From the NCBI GenBank assembly GCA_964457405.1, contig CAYWEP010000065.1:1-6703 (forward strand): 6,703 nucleotides of DNA. The letters run 5' to 3'. Source of the stretch: CAYWEP01 sp964457405 (lineage in GTDB: Bacteria; Patescibacteriota; Microgenomatia; Levybacterales; UBA12049). Every line of letters begins with the position of its first letter. Within the stretch, counting starts at the first letter, position 1. A program made the position numbers and the translations under genes. Below are positions 1-4,682 of the stretch, in pieces. The notes under the pieces are model-generated. The model was not told where the DNA came from and did no database searches. It saw nothing but the letters and a program-made list of their open reading frames with translations.

Positions 1-82
1 ATAGGAGAAACAGTAGCAAAACTACTTTGTAAATTTGGCTGAAATATGCTCACGCAACTGTTGTATGGAACAATTTTATCTT

Positions 83-298
83 TCATTGTTTACCCATTAA
101 GTTAATTCTGGATCCCAGTATATAACCAACAATTAAAGAAATTATTGATAAGCCACTTTCTGGACTAACGATCTTTTCTAACAATAATGCTGTAATGACC
201 AAGACTACGAACAACCCCAGTATAAGTTGGGAGTAATTTTTTATTATCTCAGAGAAAGATTTAGCCACGTTGGCAGGATCGCCATCACCAGGACACAC
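83..298 (-). CDS. Small membrane protein of unknown function (71 aa)
   Basis: I do not recognise a family. The start is GTG at 298, chosen because a near-perfect Shine-Dalgarno AAGGAGGT (305-312, minus strand) lies 6 nt upstream; the stop is TGA. The first 20 residues are polar with several Gly, Pro and Asp. Residues 22-44 (from YSQLILGLF) form a clear hydrophobic helix. Residues 49-67 (GLSIISLIVGYILGSRINL) form a second, weaker one, with a short basic tail MGKQ. With two helices joined by a short EKIVSPES loop it looks like a hairpin membrane protein. Small holins and stress membrane peptides have this shape, but nothing here supports either role. The gene is cut off from the rest of the window by an assembly gap just upstream, so its operon context is unknown. 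Confidence 0.6.
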   Translation of the reverse strand: MCPGDGDPANVAKSFSEIIKNYSQLILGLFVVLVITALLLEKIVSPESGLSIISLIVGYILGSRINLMGKQ

Positions 299-304
299 CT
301 TCTT

Positions 305-312
305 ACCTCCTT
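305..312 (-). promoter_or_regulatory. Shine-Dalgarno site of the 71-aa membrane protein
   Basis: The minus strand reads AAGGAGGT, 6 nt before a GTG start. This strong site is what makes the GTG the preferred start and supports the small ORF as real. Confidence 0.7.
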
Positions 313-326
313 AACAGATGATACCA

Positions 327-336
327 NNNNNNNNNN
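327..336. other. Assembly gap (10 N)
   Basis: Ten N bases mark a scaffold join of probably unknown true length. The sequence to the left (membrane protein and its ribosome binding site) and to the right (GC-rich hairpin, tRNA) may not be adjacent in the genome. Any promoter of the 71-aa gene probably lies in or beyond the gap. Confidence 0.98.
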
Positions 337-355
337 GTGCTCCCCCGCGTGGATT

Positions 356-373
356 CCCCGCCTACTGGCGGGG
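356..373. repeat. GC-rich perfect hairpin CCCCGCC-TACT-GGCGGGG
   Basis: A 7-bp perfect GC stem with a TACT loop stands in an AT-rich setting between the gap and the tRNA. It is about 30 nt downstream of the tRNA 3' end on the minus strand, so it could stop or protect that transcript, but no T-run follows on either strand. It resembles the other palindromes in this window (746-763, 1559-1574) in being a short GC stem, the latter also with a 4-nt loop. Confidence 0.6.
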
Positions 374-403
374 TAAACTTCCCTCGAAACGTTAAGGGTT
401 AAG

Positions 404-475
404 CTCCTCCGGGAGGATTCGAACCTCCGACCAATCGCTTAACAGGCGAGTGCTCTACCACTGAGCTACAGAGGA
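404..475 (-). tRNA. tRNA-Asn (anticodon GTT)
   Basis: The cloverleaf can be drawn completely on the minus strand. The acceptor TCCTCTG pairs with CGGAGGA (one T-G wobble). The D stem is GCTC/GAGC with loop AGTGGTA, the anticodon stem is CTCGC/GCGAT (last pair C-T mismatched), and the anticodon loop is CTGTTAA with GTT at 441-443. The T arm is GGAGG-TTCGAAT-CCTCC. The discriminator base is G. The 3' end continues GCTT, so CCA is not encoded and must be added by the CCA-adding enzyme. The length of 72 nt is normal. The 5' end lies only 2 nt after the stop codon of the GIY-YIG gene, so the tRNA is probably cut from a shared transcript by RNase P. Confidence 0.96.
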
Positions 476-477
476 GC

Positions 478-729
478 TTAACCTTCAACGATAAATTTTT
501 TAATGAACTCTCTACCTCTAAAACTTTTTAATTGTTTTTCTCGTAACAATGCTTTCTTTCTGTTTTCGACTGACTCTTTATAAATCAATTCCCAACTACC
601 CTCAAACTTAGAGGTAAAATGATTACCTCTTTTTTTATTATGCTCCAGCAATCTTCTTTCCAGATCCCCTGTCTCACCAATATAAATTTTATCTTTGGTC
701 CGATTATATATTGCGTATACGAACCGCAT
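478..729 (-). CDS. GIY-YIG nuclease domain protein (UvrC-like, single domain, 83 aa)
   Basis: This is a stand-alone GIY-YIG domain, the endonuclease fold that uses a tyrosine and a divalent metal to cut DNA. The two signature strands are VYAIYN (residues 4-9) and IYIGET (15-20). They are followed by the helix DLERRLLEHN with the conserved Arg26 and His30, and by REKQLKSF (63-70) with the conserved metal-binding Glu64 and the basic end of the family (GREF). The length fits the small YhbQ/UvrC-N-like proteins that are common in CPR bacteria and have no DNA-binding extension, so the biological target is unknown. The ATG at 729 follows a moderate ribosome binding site AGGAAG (740-745) by 10 nt. 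The TAA stop is 2 nt from tRNA-Asn. A promoter candidate lies at 797-825, giving a leader of about 60 nt that holds two hairpins. Confidence 0.9.
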   Translation of the reverse strand: MRFVYAIYNRTKDKIYIGETGDLERRLLEHNKKRGNHFTSKFEGSWELIYKESVENRKKALLREKQLKSFRGREFIKKFIVEG

Positions 730-742
730 TTATTTACGGCTT

Positions 743-769
743 CCTGTCCGCCAGCTGGCGGACTACAGG
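743..769 (-). repeat. Palindrome with core GTCCGCCAGCTGGCGGAC, hairpin in the GIY-YIG leader
   Basis: Positions 746-763 are an 18-bp perfect palindrome. Outer bases CCTG (743-746) and CAGG (766-769) can lengthen the stem. Palindromes with a CCGCCAGCTGGCGG core are frequent between genes in CPR genomes (general knowledge, not checked here). On the minus strand the foot of the stem includes the AGG of the AGGAAG ribosome binding site, so folding could mask that site. Confidence 0.65.
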
Positions 770-770
770 G

Positions 771-788
771 GAATAACGAATGTTATTC
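771..788. repeat. AT-rich hairpin GAATAAC-GAAT-GTTATTC
   Basis: A 7-bp perfect stem with a 4-nt loop abuts the GC-rich palindrome. A second pairing, ACGAA/TTCGT (776-790), is mutually exclusive with it. Both lie in the predicted 5' leader of the GIY-YIG gene. Confidence 0.5.
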
Positions 789-796
789 GTAAGTGA

Positions 797-825
797 ATTA
801 TATAAAATGAGCCTCAACTTGTAAA
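797..825 (-). promoter_or_regulatory. Sigma70-type promoter for the GIY-YIG/tRNA-Asn transcript
   Basis: On the minus strand TTTACA (820-825, 5 of 6 consensus) is followed after exactly 17 bp by a perfect TATAAT (797-802). Transcription would begin near 790, leaving about 60 nt of structured leader before the ATG at 729. It is back to back with the cutA promoter. Confidence 0.6.
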
Positions 826-833
826 CTCTCCGC

Positions 834-863
834 TTGCCCTGAGCACGGTCGAAGAGCTATAAT
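834..863 (+). promoter_or_regulatory. Promoter of cutA, predicted leaderless
   Basis: TTGCCC (834-839, 4 of 6) and a perfect TATAAT (858-863) are separated by 18 bp. Only 6 nt separate the -10 box from the ATG at 870, so the start site should fall on or next to the ATG. No Shine-Dalgarno is seen in that short space. Confidence 0.5.
836..857. repeat. Dispersed-repeat-like element (CCCTGAGC...GTCGAAG)
   Basis: The stretch contains CCCTGAGC followed closely by GTCGAAGAG. It resembles a short intergenic repeat (CCTGAGCNNNGTCGAAGG) that recurs in many uncultured bacterial genomes, recalled from general knowledge. There is one copy in this window, somewhat diverged. It fills the spacer of the cutA promoter. 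Confidence 0.4.
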
Positions 864-869
864 TGCTTC

Positions 870-1193
870 ATGAAACCAATTTGGGCATTAGTAAACTGTA
901 ACAGCATAAAAGAAGCTCATGAAATAGGAGATAAAGTTCTAGACAAAAGACTTGGAAGCTGTTTCGATATATTCGAGAGAAGCCTGACTACATACTTTTG
1001 GCCTCCAAGAAGCGGGAAGAAAGAAACTGCAGCAGGGGCTCTACTCATAATTGAGACTATAGATAAGCAATATAAAAAGCTCCAATCATTTGTAAAAAGC
1101 ATTCATAGCGATAAGCTCCCATTTATTGGATACATCGAAATTAAAGGTACTGAATCTGCCTACAATAATTGGGTTGAGGAAGAATTGAAATAA
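870..1193 (+). CDS. cutA: CutA1-family divalent-cation tolerance protein (107 aa)
   Basis: CutA proteins are small cytoplasmic trimers with a ferredoxin-like fold. They are linked to tolerance of copper and other divalent metals, although the exact activity is debated. The full family pattern is present: a first strand with VNCNS (8-12), RLGSCFDI (27-34, usually RLAACVNI) with Cys31, the TYFW segment (41-44, usually IYRWEGK), a LLIIET strand (58-63), the KSIHSDKLPFIGYIEI stretch (76-91, usually HPYEVPEI) with His79 and Pro84, and the C-terminal AYNNWVEEEL (97-106). The length is typical and there is no signal peptide. The segment after Trp44 (PPRSGKKETA) differs from the usual GKIEEDEE. The ATG sits 6 nt after a TATAAT, so the mRNA is probably leaderless. 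The next gene follows after 42 nt with its own strong ribosome binding site and may be co-transcribed. Confidence 0.88.
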   Translation: MKPIWALVNCNSIKEAHEIGDKVLDKRLGSCFDIFERSLTTYFWPPRSGKKETAAGALLIIETIDKQYKKLQSFVKSIHSDKLPFIGYIEIKGTESAYNNWVEEELK

Positions 1194-1218
1194 GAATGCT
1201 ATAGTTACCGCATAAGCG

Positions 1219-1229
1219 AAGGGGGGTGA
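1219..1229 (+). promoter_or_regulatory. Strong Shine-Dalgarno of the HxPxxCP-motif gene
   Basis: AAGGGGGGTGA ends 6 nt before the ATG at 1236. It matches the anti-Shine-Dalgarno UCACCUCCUU almost throughout and fixes the start. The site before the Pur-alpha gene is nearly identical. Confidence 0.65.
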
Positions 1230-1235
1230 CCAGTT

Positions 1236-1478
1236 ATGCTGTTTGTCGGAATACAAAAACACGGTCCTCGTGAATGTCCTGCCTCTAAAAAGGGCGCCGA
1301 AAGTCTTTTTAACGACAAAGTAAAATCAGTCAAAGTTAAATCTATCTACCGCTGCGGTCCGGCTCATACAATAATCTATGTTCTCGAAGGAAACTCAATC
1401 GAGGGAGTAGAGCAGTTTTTTGAGCCTGGGATGAACCGCTGCGTAACCAAAATTTTTCCGGTGGTTGAAATGCTTTGA
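1236..1478 (+). CDS. Small protein with H-x-P-x-x-C-P motif, DUF3303-like (80 aa)
   Basis: The function is unknown. Near the N-terminus, KHGPRECP (residues 8-15) matches the H-x-P-x-x-C-P signature I associate with DUF3303-like proteins, which are predicted dimeric alpha/beta barrels found in many bacteria and archaea. The later stretch GPAHTIIYVLEGNSIEGVEQFF (41-62) also fits: a GP-x-H turn, a beta strand, then the helix IEGVEQFF. The protein ends in a short strand TKIFPVVEML. His9, Cys14 and His44 could form a ligand or redox site, but this is inference. There is no signal peptide or membrane segment. The ATG follows a very strong ribosome binding site, and the gene lies 42 nt after cutA on the same strand, so the two may be co-transcribed. 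The stop is TGA. Family assignment rests on motif memory only. Confidence 0.7.
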   Translation: MLFVGIQKHGPRECPASKKGAESLFNDKVKSVKVKSIYRCGPAHTIIYVLEGNSIEGVEQFFEPGMNRCVTKIFPVVEML

Positions 1479-1503
1479 CCTAGATTGTTCTGATTTGTCT
1501 TAG

Positions 1504-1532
1504 TTGACTTTTGATGTTGTTTTGATTATTCT
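1504..1532 (+). promoter_or_regulatory. Promoter candidate for the Pur-alpha-like gene
   Basis: TTGACT (1504-1509, 5 of 6) and TATTCT (1527-1532, 4 of 6) are separated by 17 bp. A start near 1539 would give a leader of roughly 90 nt that holds the 1559-1574 hairpin and the first copy of the TGGTAAGAGTAA repeat. The region is T-rich, so a chance match is possible. Confidence 0.4.
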
Positions 1533-1558
1533 ATTCTGTTATTTTCAAATCTACTTCT

Positions 1559-1574
1559 CCCGACTAACGTCGGG
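1559..1574. repeat. Hairpin CCCGAC-TAAC-GTCGGG
   Basis: A 6-bp perfect stem with a TAAC loop, extendable by a T-G pair, lies in the leader of the Pur-alpha-like gene. No T-run follows, so a terminator is unlikely. It is the same kind of short GC hairpin with a 4-nt loop as the one at 356-373. Confidence 0.5.
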
Positions 1575-1598
1575 GTCAGCACAAGCTCACAAGAGATT

Positions 1599-1650
1599 TG
1601 GTAAGAGTAACAGGAAGGGGGTGAAGAAACGTGACAAATGGTAAGAGTAA
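1599..1650 (+). repeat. 12-bp direct repeat TGGTAAGAGTAA flanking the Pur-alpha start
   Basis: Exact copies lie at 1599-1610 and 1639-1650, a spacing of 40 bp between copy starts. One precedes the ribosome binding site and the other lies just inside the coding region. The purine-rich unit brackets the translation start of a gene for a nucleic-acid-binding protein, which suggests an autoregulatory site (inference). Confidence 0.6.
1615..1624 (+). promoter_or_regulatory. Shine-Dalgarno of the Pur-alpha-like gene
   Basis: AAGGGGGTGA differs by one base from the ideal AAGGAGGTGA and ends 6 nt before the GTG at 1631. It decides for this GTG over the ATG at 1638, which is out of frame. Confidence 0.7.
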
Positions 1651-1858
1651 TAAAATAAATTCCTCGCATATAAGATTCGGCAGAAGAACATACTTCTTTG
1701 ACGTTAATGAGAAAAACGACAAGAAGTATCTCAAGATTACTGAGTCGAAATGGATGGGCGAAGGAAAGGATAGAATCTATAATTCTTTCGTTCTTTTCCC
1801 AGAAGAGGTCGAAAACTTCCAGAAAAATCTTTCTGAAGTGGCAGGATACCTTGCATAA
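1631..1858 (+). CDS. Bacterial Pur-alpha-like nucleic-acid-binding protein (DUF3276/PurA family, 75 aa)
   Basis: The protein is a single PUR repeat, the fold of eukaryotic Pur-alpha that binds single-stranded purine-rich DNA and RNA; bacterial versions act as dimers. The signature is clear: GRRTYFFDV (residues 17-25) on the first strand, then YLKITESKW (33-41), then NSFVLFPEEVENF (51-63) leading into the C-terminal helix FQKNLSEVAGYL. These match the Bacteroidetes and Borrelia (BpuR) members, usually written as GRRTYFFDV...YLTITESK...I.LYKEDF. About 13 polar residues precede the domain. The start is GTG, supported by a strong ribosome binding site. BpuR is reported to bind its own mRNA and lower its translation, so the direct repeat around this start is suggestive. 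The gene converges on the DUF3175 gene, with 40 bp of inverted repeats between the stops. Confidence 0.85.
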   Translation: MTNGKSNKINSSHIRFGRRTYFFDVNEKNDKKYLKITESKWMGEGKDRIYNSFVLFPEEVENFQKNLSEVAGYLA

Positions 1859-1865
1859 AGGTGGG

Positions 1866-1906
1866 GATGGCTTGCCGGGCCCGGCGCATCGCAGATTATC
1901 ATCTGC
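1866..1906. terminator. Inverted repeats between convergent genes, possible bidirectional terminator
   Basis: Two stems lie between the stop codons of the Pur-alpha-like and DUF3175 genes. GCCGGGCCCGGC (1874-1885) is a 12-bp palindrome that GATG/CATC (1866-1869, 1887-1890) can extend around a bulge. GCAGAT-TATC-ATCTGC (1891-1906) is a perfect hairpin overlapping the DUF3175 stop. The position suits a shared terminator, but no convincing T-run follows on either strand. Confidence 0.35.
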
Positions 1907-2174
1907 CAAATAATTTCCTGAGCTCCGTCTTTGCCTGTTCGAGTACCTTTTTTCTCTCGGTTGGTAGGTTTTTCCCTGCGCGGTTTATGTAAAAATTAAG
2001 CATCGACATGGCGGATTGACATGGCTTGGCTTTTCTCCGAGTACTTTCCTCAGCAGACTTTTTAAGGCTCAGAGCAATTTTCTTGGGGTCATCCAATGTA
2101 AAAACTCCTTCTTCAAGGTCCAATGCAATACTATGTTTTGTAGCCGCGGCCGACCAGTATTTTCTTTTTAGCAT
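1899..2174 (-). CDS. DUF3175 domain protein (91 aa)
   Basis: The function is unknown, but the family match is strong. With the start at 2174 the protein begins MLKRKYWSAAATKHS, followed by ALDLEEGVFTLDDPKKIA (residues 17-34), SLKKSAEESTRRKAKP (36-51) and the hallmark SAMSMLNFYINRAGKNLP (54-71), ending in the helix ERKKVLEQAKTELRKLFGR. It is small, basic and without export signals, so it is probably cytoplasmic and possibly nucleic-acid-associated (inference). The frame is also open to an ATG at 2231, which would add 19 residues and overlap the upstream gene by 55 bp. I prefer 2174 because it gives the usual family N-terminus and lies 2 nt after the upstream TGA (TGAGAATG), a typical translational-coupling layout. 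Neither start has a good ribosome binding site. It is likely co-transcribed with the 832-residue gene. Confidence 0.85.
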   Translation of the reverse strand: MLKRKYWSAAATKHSIALDLEEGVFTLDDPKKIALSLKKSAEESTRRKAKPCQSAMSMLNFYINRAGKNLPTERKKVLEQAKTELRKLFGR

Positions 2175-2176
2175 TC

Positions 2177-4675
2177 TCAAATTACACTCATGCACCACAA
2201 TTGCCCTTTTGAATCGGGGATTTTTTGGCATTCTCTTTTTGCCACTTCTTGATTTCTATCCCAATCCAAAAATCCAAAACCCATCTGTTTAAAACAACTT
2301 TCGCGATTCTCTTGATTCGTAATTTTACAGAAATCAATCATTTTTTGCGTATCTCCAACGAAGCGGTAAGAAAGAGAAGATACAACACCTATCACGCAAA
2401 TATCTCGAAACTGAGAAGGTACAATGTCGCAATCTTGCTTCATGGTTAAAAGAGATGTTGTAAAGCCAACCTGATTTGTTCCTATTGTTCTAAAACATCT
2501 GTCTTGGTACTGGCCTGGAATCTTAAGACATAGATCGGAGACTTTTTTCCAATCTTGGCTCACGAGAATAGAAAAATATGAACTTTGATATTGCCAACAA
2601 ACAGATTGATATTTTTCTTCTAAAATATTACAAGGGTAAAAAGGATCACCCTCGCGAATATATTTACTCTTATGATCAAATGATGTTGAAGAAGAGGAGT
2701 TTTCCATAAAGACACCAGTCTGACATCTCTCCTCGTGTTCTGGATTGGAAAGAGTATCGCAAAATTTCAGCGACTCTAATAGCTCCATGTCTGTTACAAA
2801 CATTGCGGCATGTCCCAGGCCATGAAGACATTCATTGTATTCTATTGGCTTTTGATATGTTTCTTTATCACCACAAATTTTTGGAAATTCCTGGGTCACG
2901 CTCTTACCGCTATCCTCTTGTTTTTTAAGATATGCTTCAAGCGTCCCATGATAACAACCCCCGTGGCAAGTCGCATCACACTTCGCATAAACTTTTGCAA
3001 TGTTTTGCTGCTGCTCAAATTCATTTCGTGAAAGATAATGTGTGACCTCATGACACCTTGCATAAACTTCAGGATTAATTTCGTTTTCCGCGAGAAGTCT
3101 TAATGTTTTTGAAAGACCAAAGGTGTTGTACAAAAGATCTGCCACCTGCTTATAACACCCGTCACGACCTCCGCCATCATAACAGATTCTAATCTGCCTT
3201 CTAATATACTCATTGTCATTTTCCCCTTCTTTTCTTGGTGTGAAATTAATTTTTCTGACTTTCCCATACTCTCTAACTAAGCGATTTATATGTTCTACAC
3301 ATTCAGAACGTAATTCCGGAAAACCGTTACACACGGTTTCCGATTTTTCCTCCCATCCCGGAACTTCTTGGAAAACCAGTTCTCCGGCAGCAGCTTTTAT
3401 ACATCTTGAAATATGTTCTGAGACTCCTATTGTTTGGCACGAGGAGATAATTTGGCCAACATCACCATTTGCTGCAACAGCAAAACCTAACGCGTCAAAA
3501 CAAGCCTCGCGAATTGGTTTTGAATCTGATGAAAGACATGTTTTAATCACATCAGAGAATCCTATTTTAAACCTCCCCATAAGAAGTGACGGTACGTTTC
3601 TGCCGCAAGAAAAAGAATAGACGGGACCAAATTCACGTTCTAATGCATCACATGGATAAAGCGGATCATCTTTTTTAAAGAAAGAGTCTTGGGCAGACCT
3701 TACAAACTCCATAAATACGCCGTCATAACAGTAATCTTGTCCGGAAGAAAGTTTTCTACATGAGGTAAGAGATTTTTTAATATCTGAGGTGGTATAAAAA
3801 CTTGCTATCCCGTGTCCTATGCCATGGATGCATGATGCAACAGGACCACTAATGCCTGCCCCAAGTTTTTTACATGCGCTTTCAGCATCTTGTAGACGGG
3901 AAAGATCTTTTGCAAACGCTGTGTCTAAAAATCCATGATAACATCCGAATGAAAATTCGGTTGAACATTTAGAAATGCCGTCAAATCCTTCTTTTTCATA
4001 AATTAAAATTCCCGCAAGATGTGCCAAATCATGAATATTGCCGGACGAACCTCCTTCTCCCCGAAAAACTTCCTTCATGTATTCCCAAGGCCGCGATGGA
4101 TTACTTTGGGCTATTTTTCGAAATTCGCCAACCTGCTCATCATAAGAGAGCTTCTTAAATTCTTGTGCATTTAACAATTTAATGTCTTGTTTTGGCCTTA
4201 AACTGAAGACAGCAAAGATATTTTTGATTTTTGAGACTAGATTATTAAAAACATCTTTAACAACATCGATTAGATATTTCCGCCCTTCGCTGTTTGAGAT
4301 ATCTAAATTGGCATTTTGCCCTTCAATTACTGTCAGACTCCCTCGAAAATGAGGGAATAGATGGTCGTGAAATTTCCATTCACCTGCGCGTGTAGGTTTA
4401 AATGTCCATGATTCTCCGGGGGGAATTTCTCTTCTTGGATCAAACTCGGGATAGAGTTCATGAGTCGGGTGGACATTTGAGGCGGGCCAGTGAGGTTGTG
4501 TATCTTTATTAAGGAACATAACCGTTGAATCTGCATCTGTAGTCAAAGAGGGGGGTTCAAACCCCTCCTTTGTCATTTCTATAATTTGAATCTCGGCGTG
4601 CGAATAGACTTGTTTTATAAAAGGGAAGAAGCTTAAGACGAATAAAATGAGACCAATCAAAAGCATTCTTAGCAT
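2177..4675 (-). CDS. Exported cupredoxin protein with duplicated Cys/His-rich module (832 aa)
   Basis: Residues 1-27 are a signal peptide (hydrophobic LLIGLILFVLSFF, likely cleaved after SHA). Residues 28-118 are a cupredoxin-like beta domain with NKDTQPHWPASNVHPTH (46-72) and W100-x2-HDHL (103-106); His62, His103 and His105 are candidate metal ligands. The usual Cys ligand is absent from this domain. A linker (120-210) follows. The remaining 600 residues carry cysteines in pairs 8-15 residues apart, repeating about every 33-38 residues, which suggests a disulfide-stapled helical solenoid outside the cytoplasm. Within it a module occurs twice. Copy one has H215-x3-H219, C245YH247G, C282IHGIGH288, C316..GVFME, DPLYPC342 and C357. 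Copy two has H542-x3-H546, C574YH576G, C616LHGLGH622, C651..GVFME, DPFYPC682 and C693. I know no named family for this part. The ATG at 4675 lies 7 nt after a TATAAT. The preceding gene ends 40 nt upstream. Confidence 0.88.
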   Translation of the reverse strand: MLRMLLIGLILFVLSFFPFIKQVYSHAEIQIIEMTKEGFEPPSLTTDADSTVMFLNKDTQPHWPASNVHPTHELYPEFDPRREIPPGESWTFKPTRAGEWKFHDHLFPHFRGSLTVIEGQNANLDISNSEGRKYLIDVVKDVFNNLVSKIKNIFAVFSLRPKQDIKLLNAQEFKKLSYDEQVGEFRKIAQSNPSRPWEYMKEVFRGEGGSSGNIHDLAHLAGILIYEKEGFDGISKCSTEFSFGCYHGFLDTAFAKDLSRLQDAESACKKLGAGISGPVASCIHGIGHGIASFYTTSDIKKSLTSCRKLSSGQDYCYDGVFMEFVRSAQDSFFKKDDPLYPCDALEREFGPVYSFSCGRNVPSLLMGRFKIGFSDVIKTCLSSDSKPIREACFDALGFAVAANGDVGQIISSCQTIGVSEHISRCIKAAAGELVFQEVPGWEEKSETVCNGFPELRSECVEHINRLVREYGKVRKINFTPRKEGENDNEYIRRQIRICYDGGGRDGCYKQVADLLYNTFGLSKTLRLLAENEINPEVYARCHEVTHYLSRNEFEQQQNIAKVYAKCDATCHGGCYHGTLEAYLKKQEDSGKSVTQEFPKICGDKETYQKPIEYNECLHGLGHAAMFVTDMELLESLKFCDTLSNPEHEERCQTGVFMENSSSSTSFDHKSKYIREGDPFYPCNILEEKYQSVCWQYQSSYFSILVSQDWKKVSDLCLKIPGQYQDRCFRTIGTNQVGFTTSLLTMKQDCDIVPSQFRDICVIGVVSSLSYRFVGDTQKMIDFCKITNQENRESCFKQMGFGFLDWDRNQEVAKRECQKIPDSKGQLWCMSVI

Positions 4676-4682
4676 ATGTTAA

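Noticed and set aside
12..26. Small hairpin AGTAG-CAAAA-CTACT as terminator of the 71-aa gene
   Set aside because: The stem is only 5 bp and AT-rich, and the minus strand has just a broken T stretch after it, so chance is likely.
318..323. TATCAT as a -10 box for the 71-aa membrane protein gene
   Set aside because: The start site would fall on the Shine-Dalgarno and remove part of it; the -35 region is in the assembly gap.
566..574. CDATCH in the second module (residues 566-571 of the 832-aa protein; coordinates here are residues) as a heme c site
   Set aside because: It would be the rare CxxxCH form, is absent from the first module, and both cysteines fit the general disulfide-pair pattern better.
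478..729. Homing endonuclease inserted next to the tRNA gene
   Set aside because: The protein is a minimal UvrC-like GIY-YIG domain without a DNA-binding extension, and the tRNA is intact, with no intron and no duplicated attachment sequence seen.
1200..1205. TATAGT as a separate promoter for the HxPxxCP gene
   Set aside because: No fitting -35 box at 16-18 bp; the nearest TTGAGG is 20 bp away.
1526..1909. 127-residue minus-strand frame opposite the Pur-alpha-like gene
   Set aside because: It is antisense to a gene with a clear family match and a strong ribosome binding site, and its own sequence shows no family features.
3213..3620. 135-residue open frame on the plus strand opposite the 832-aa gene
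   Set aside because: It has no recognisable motif or ribosome binding site and lies antisense to a well-supported coding region with conserved internal repeats.
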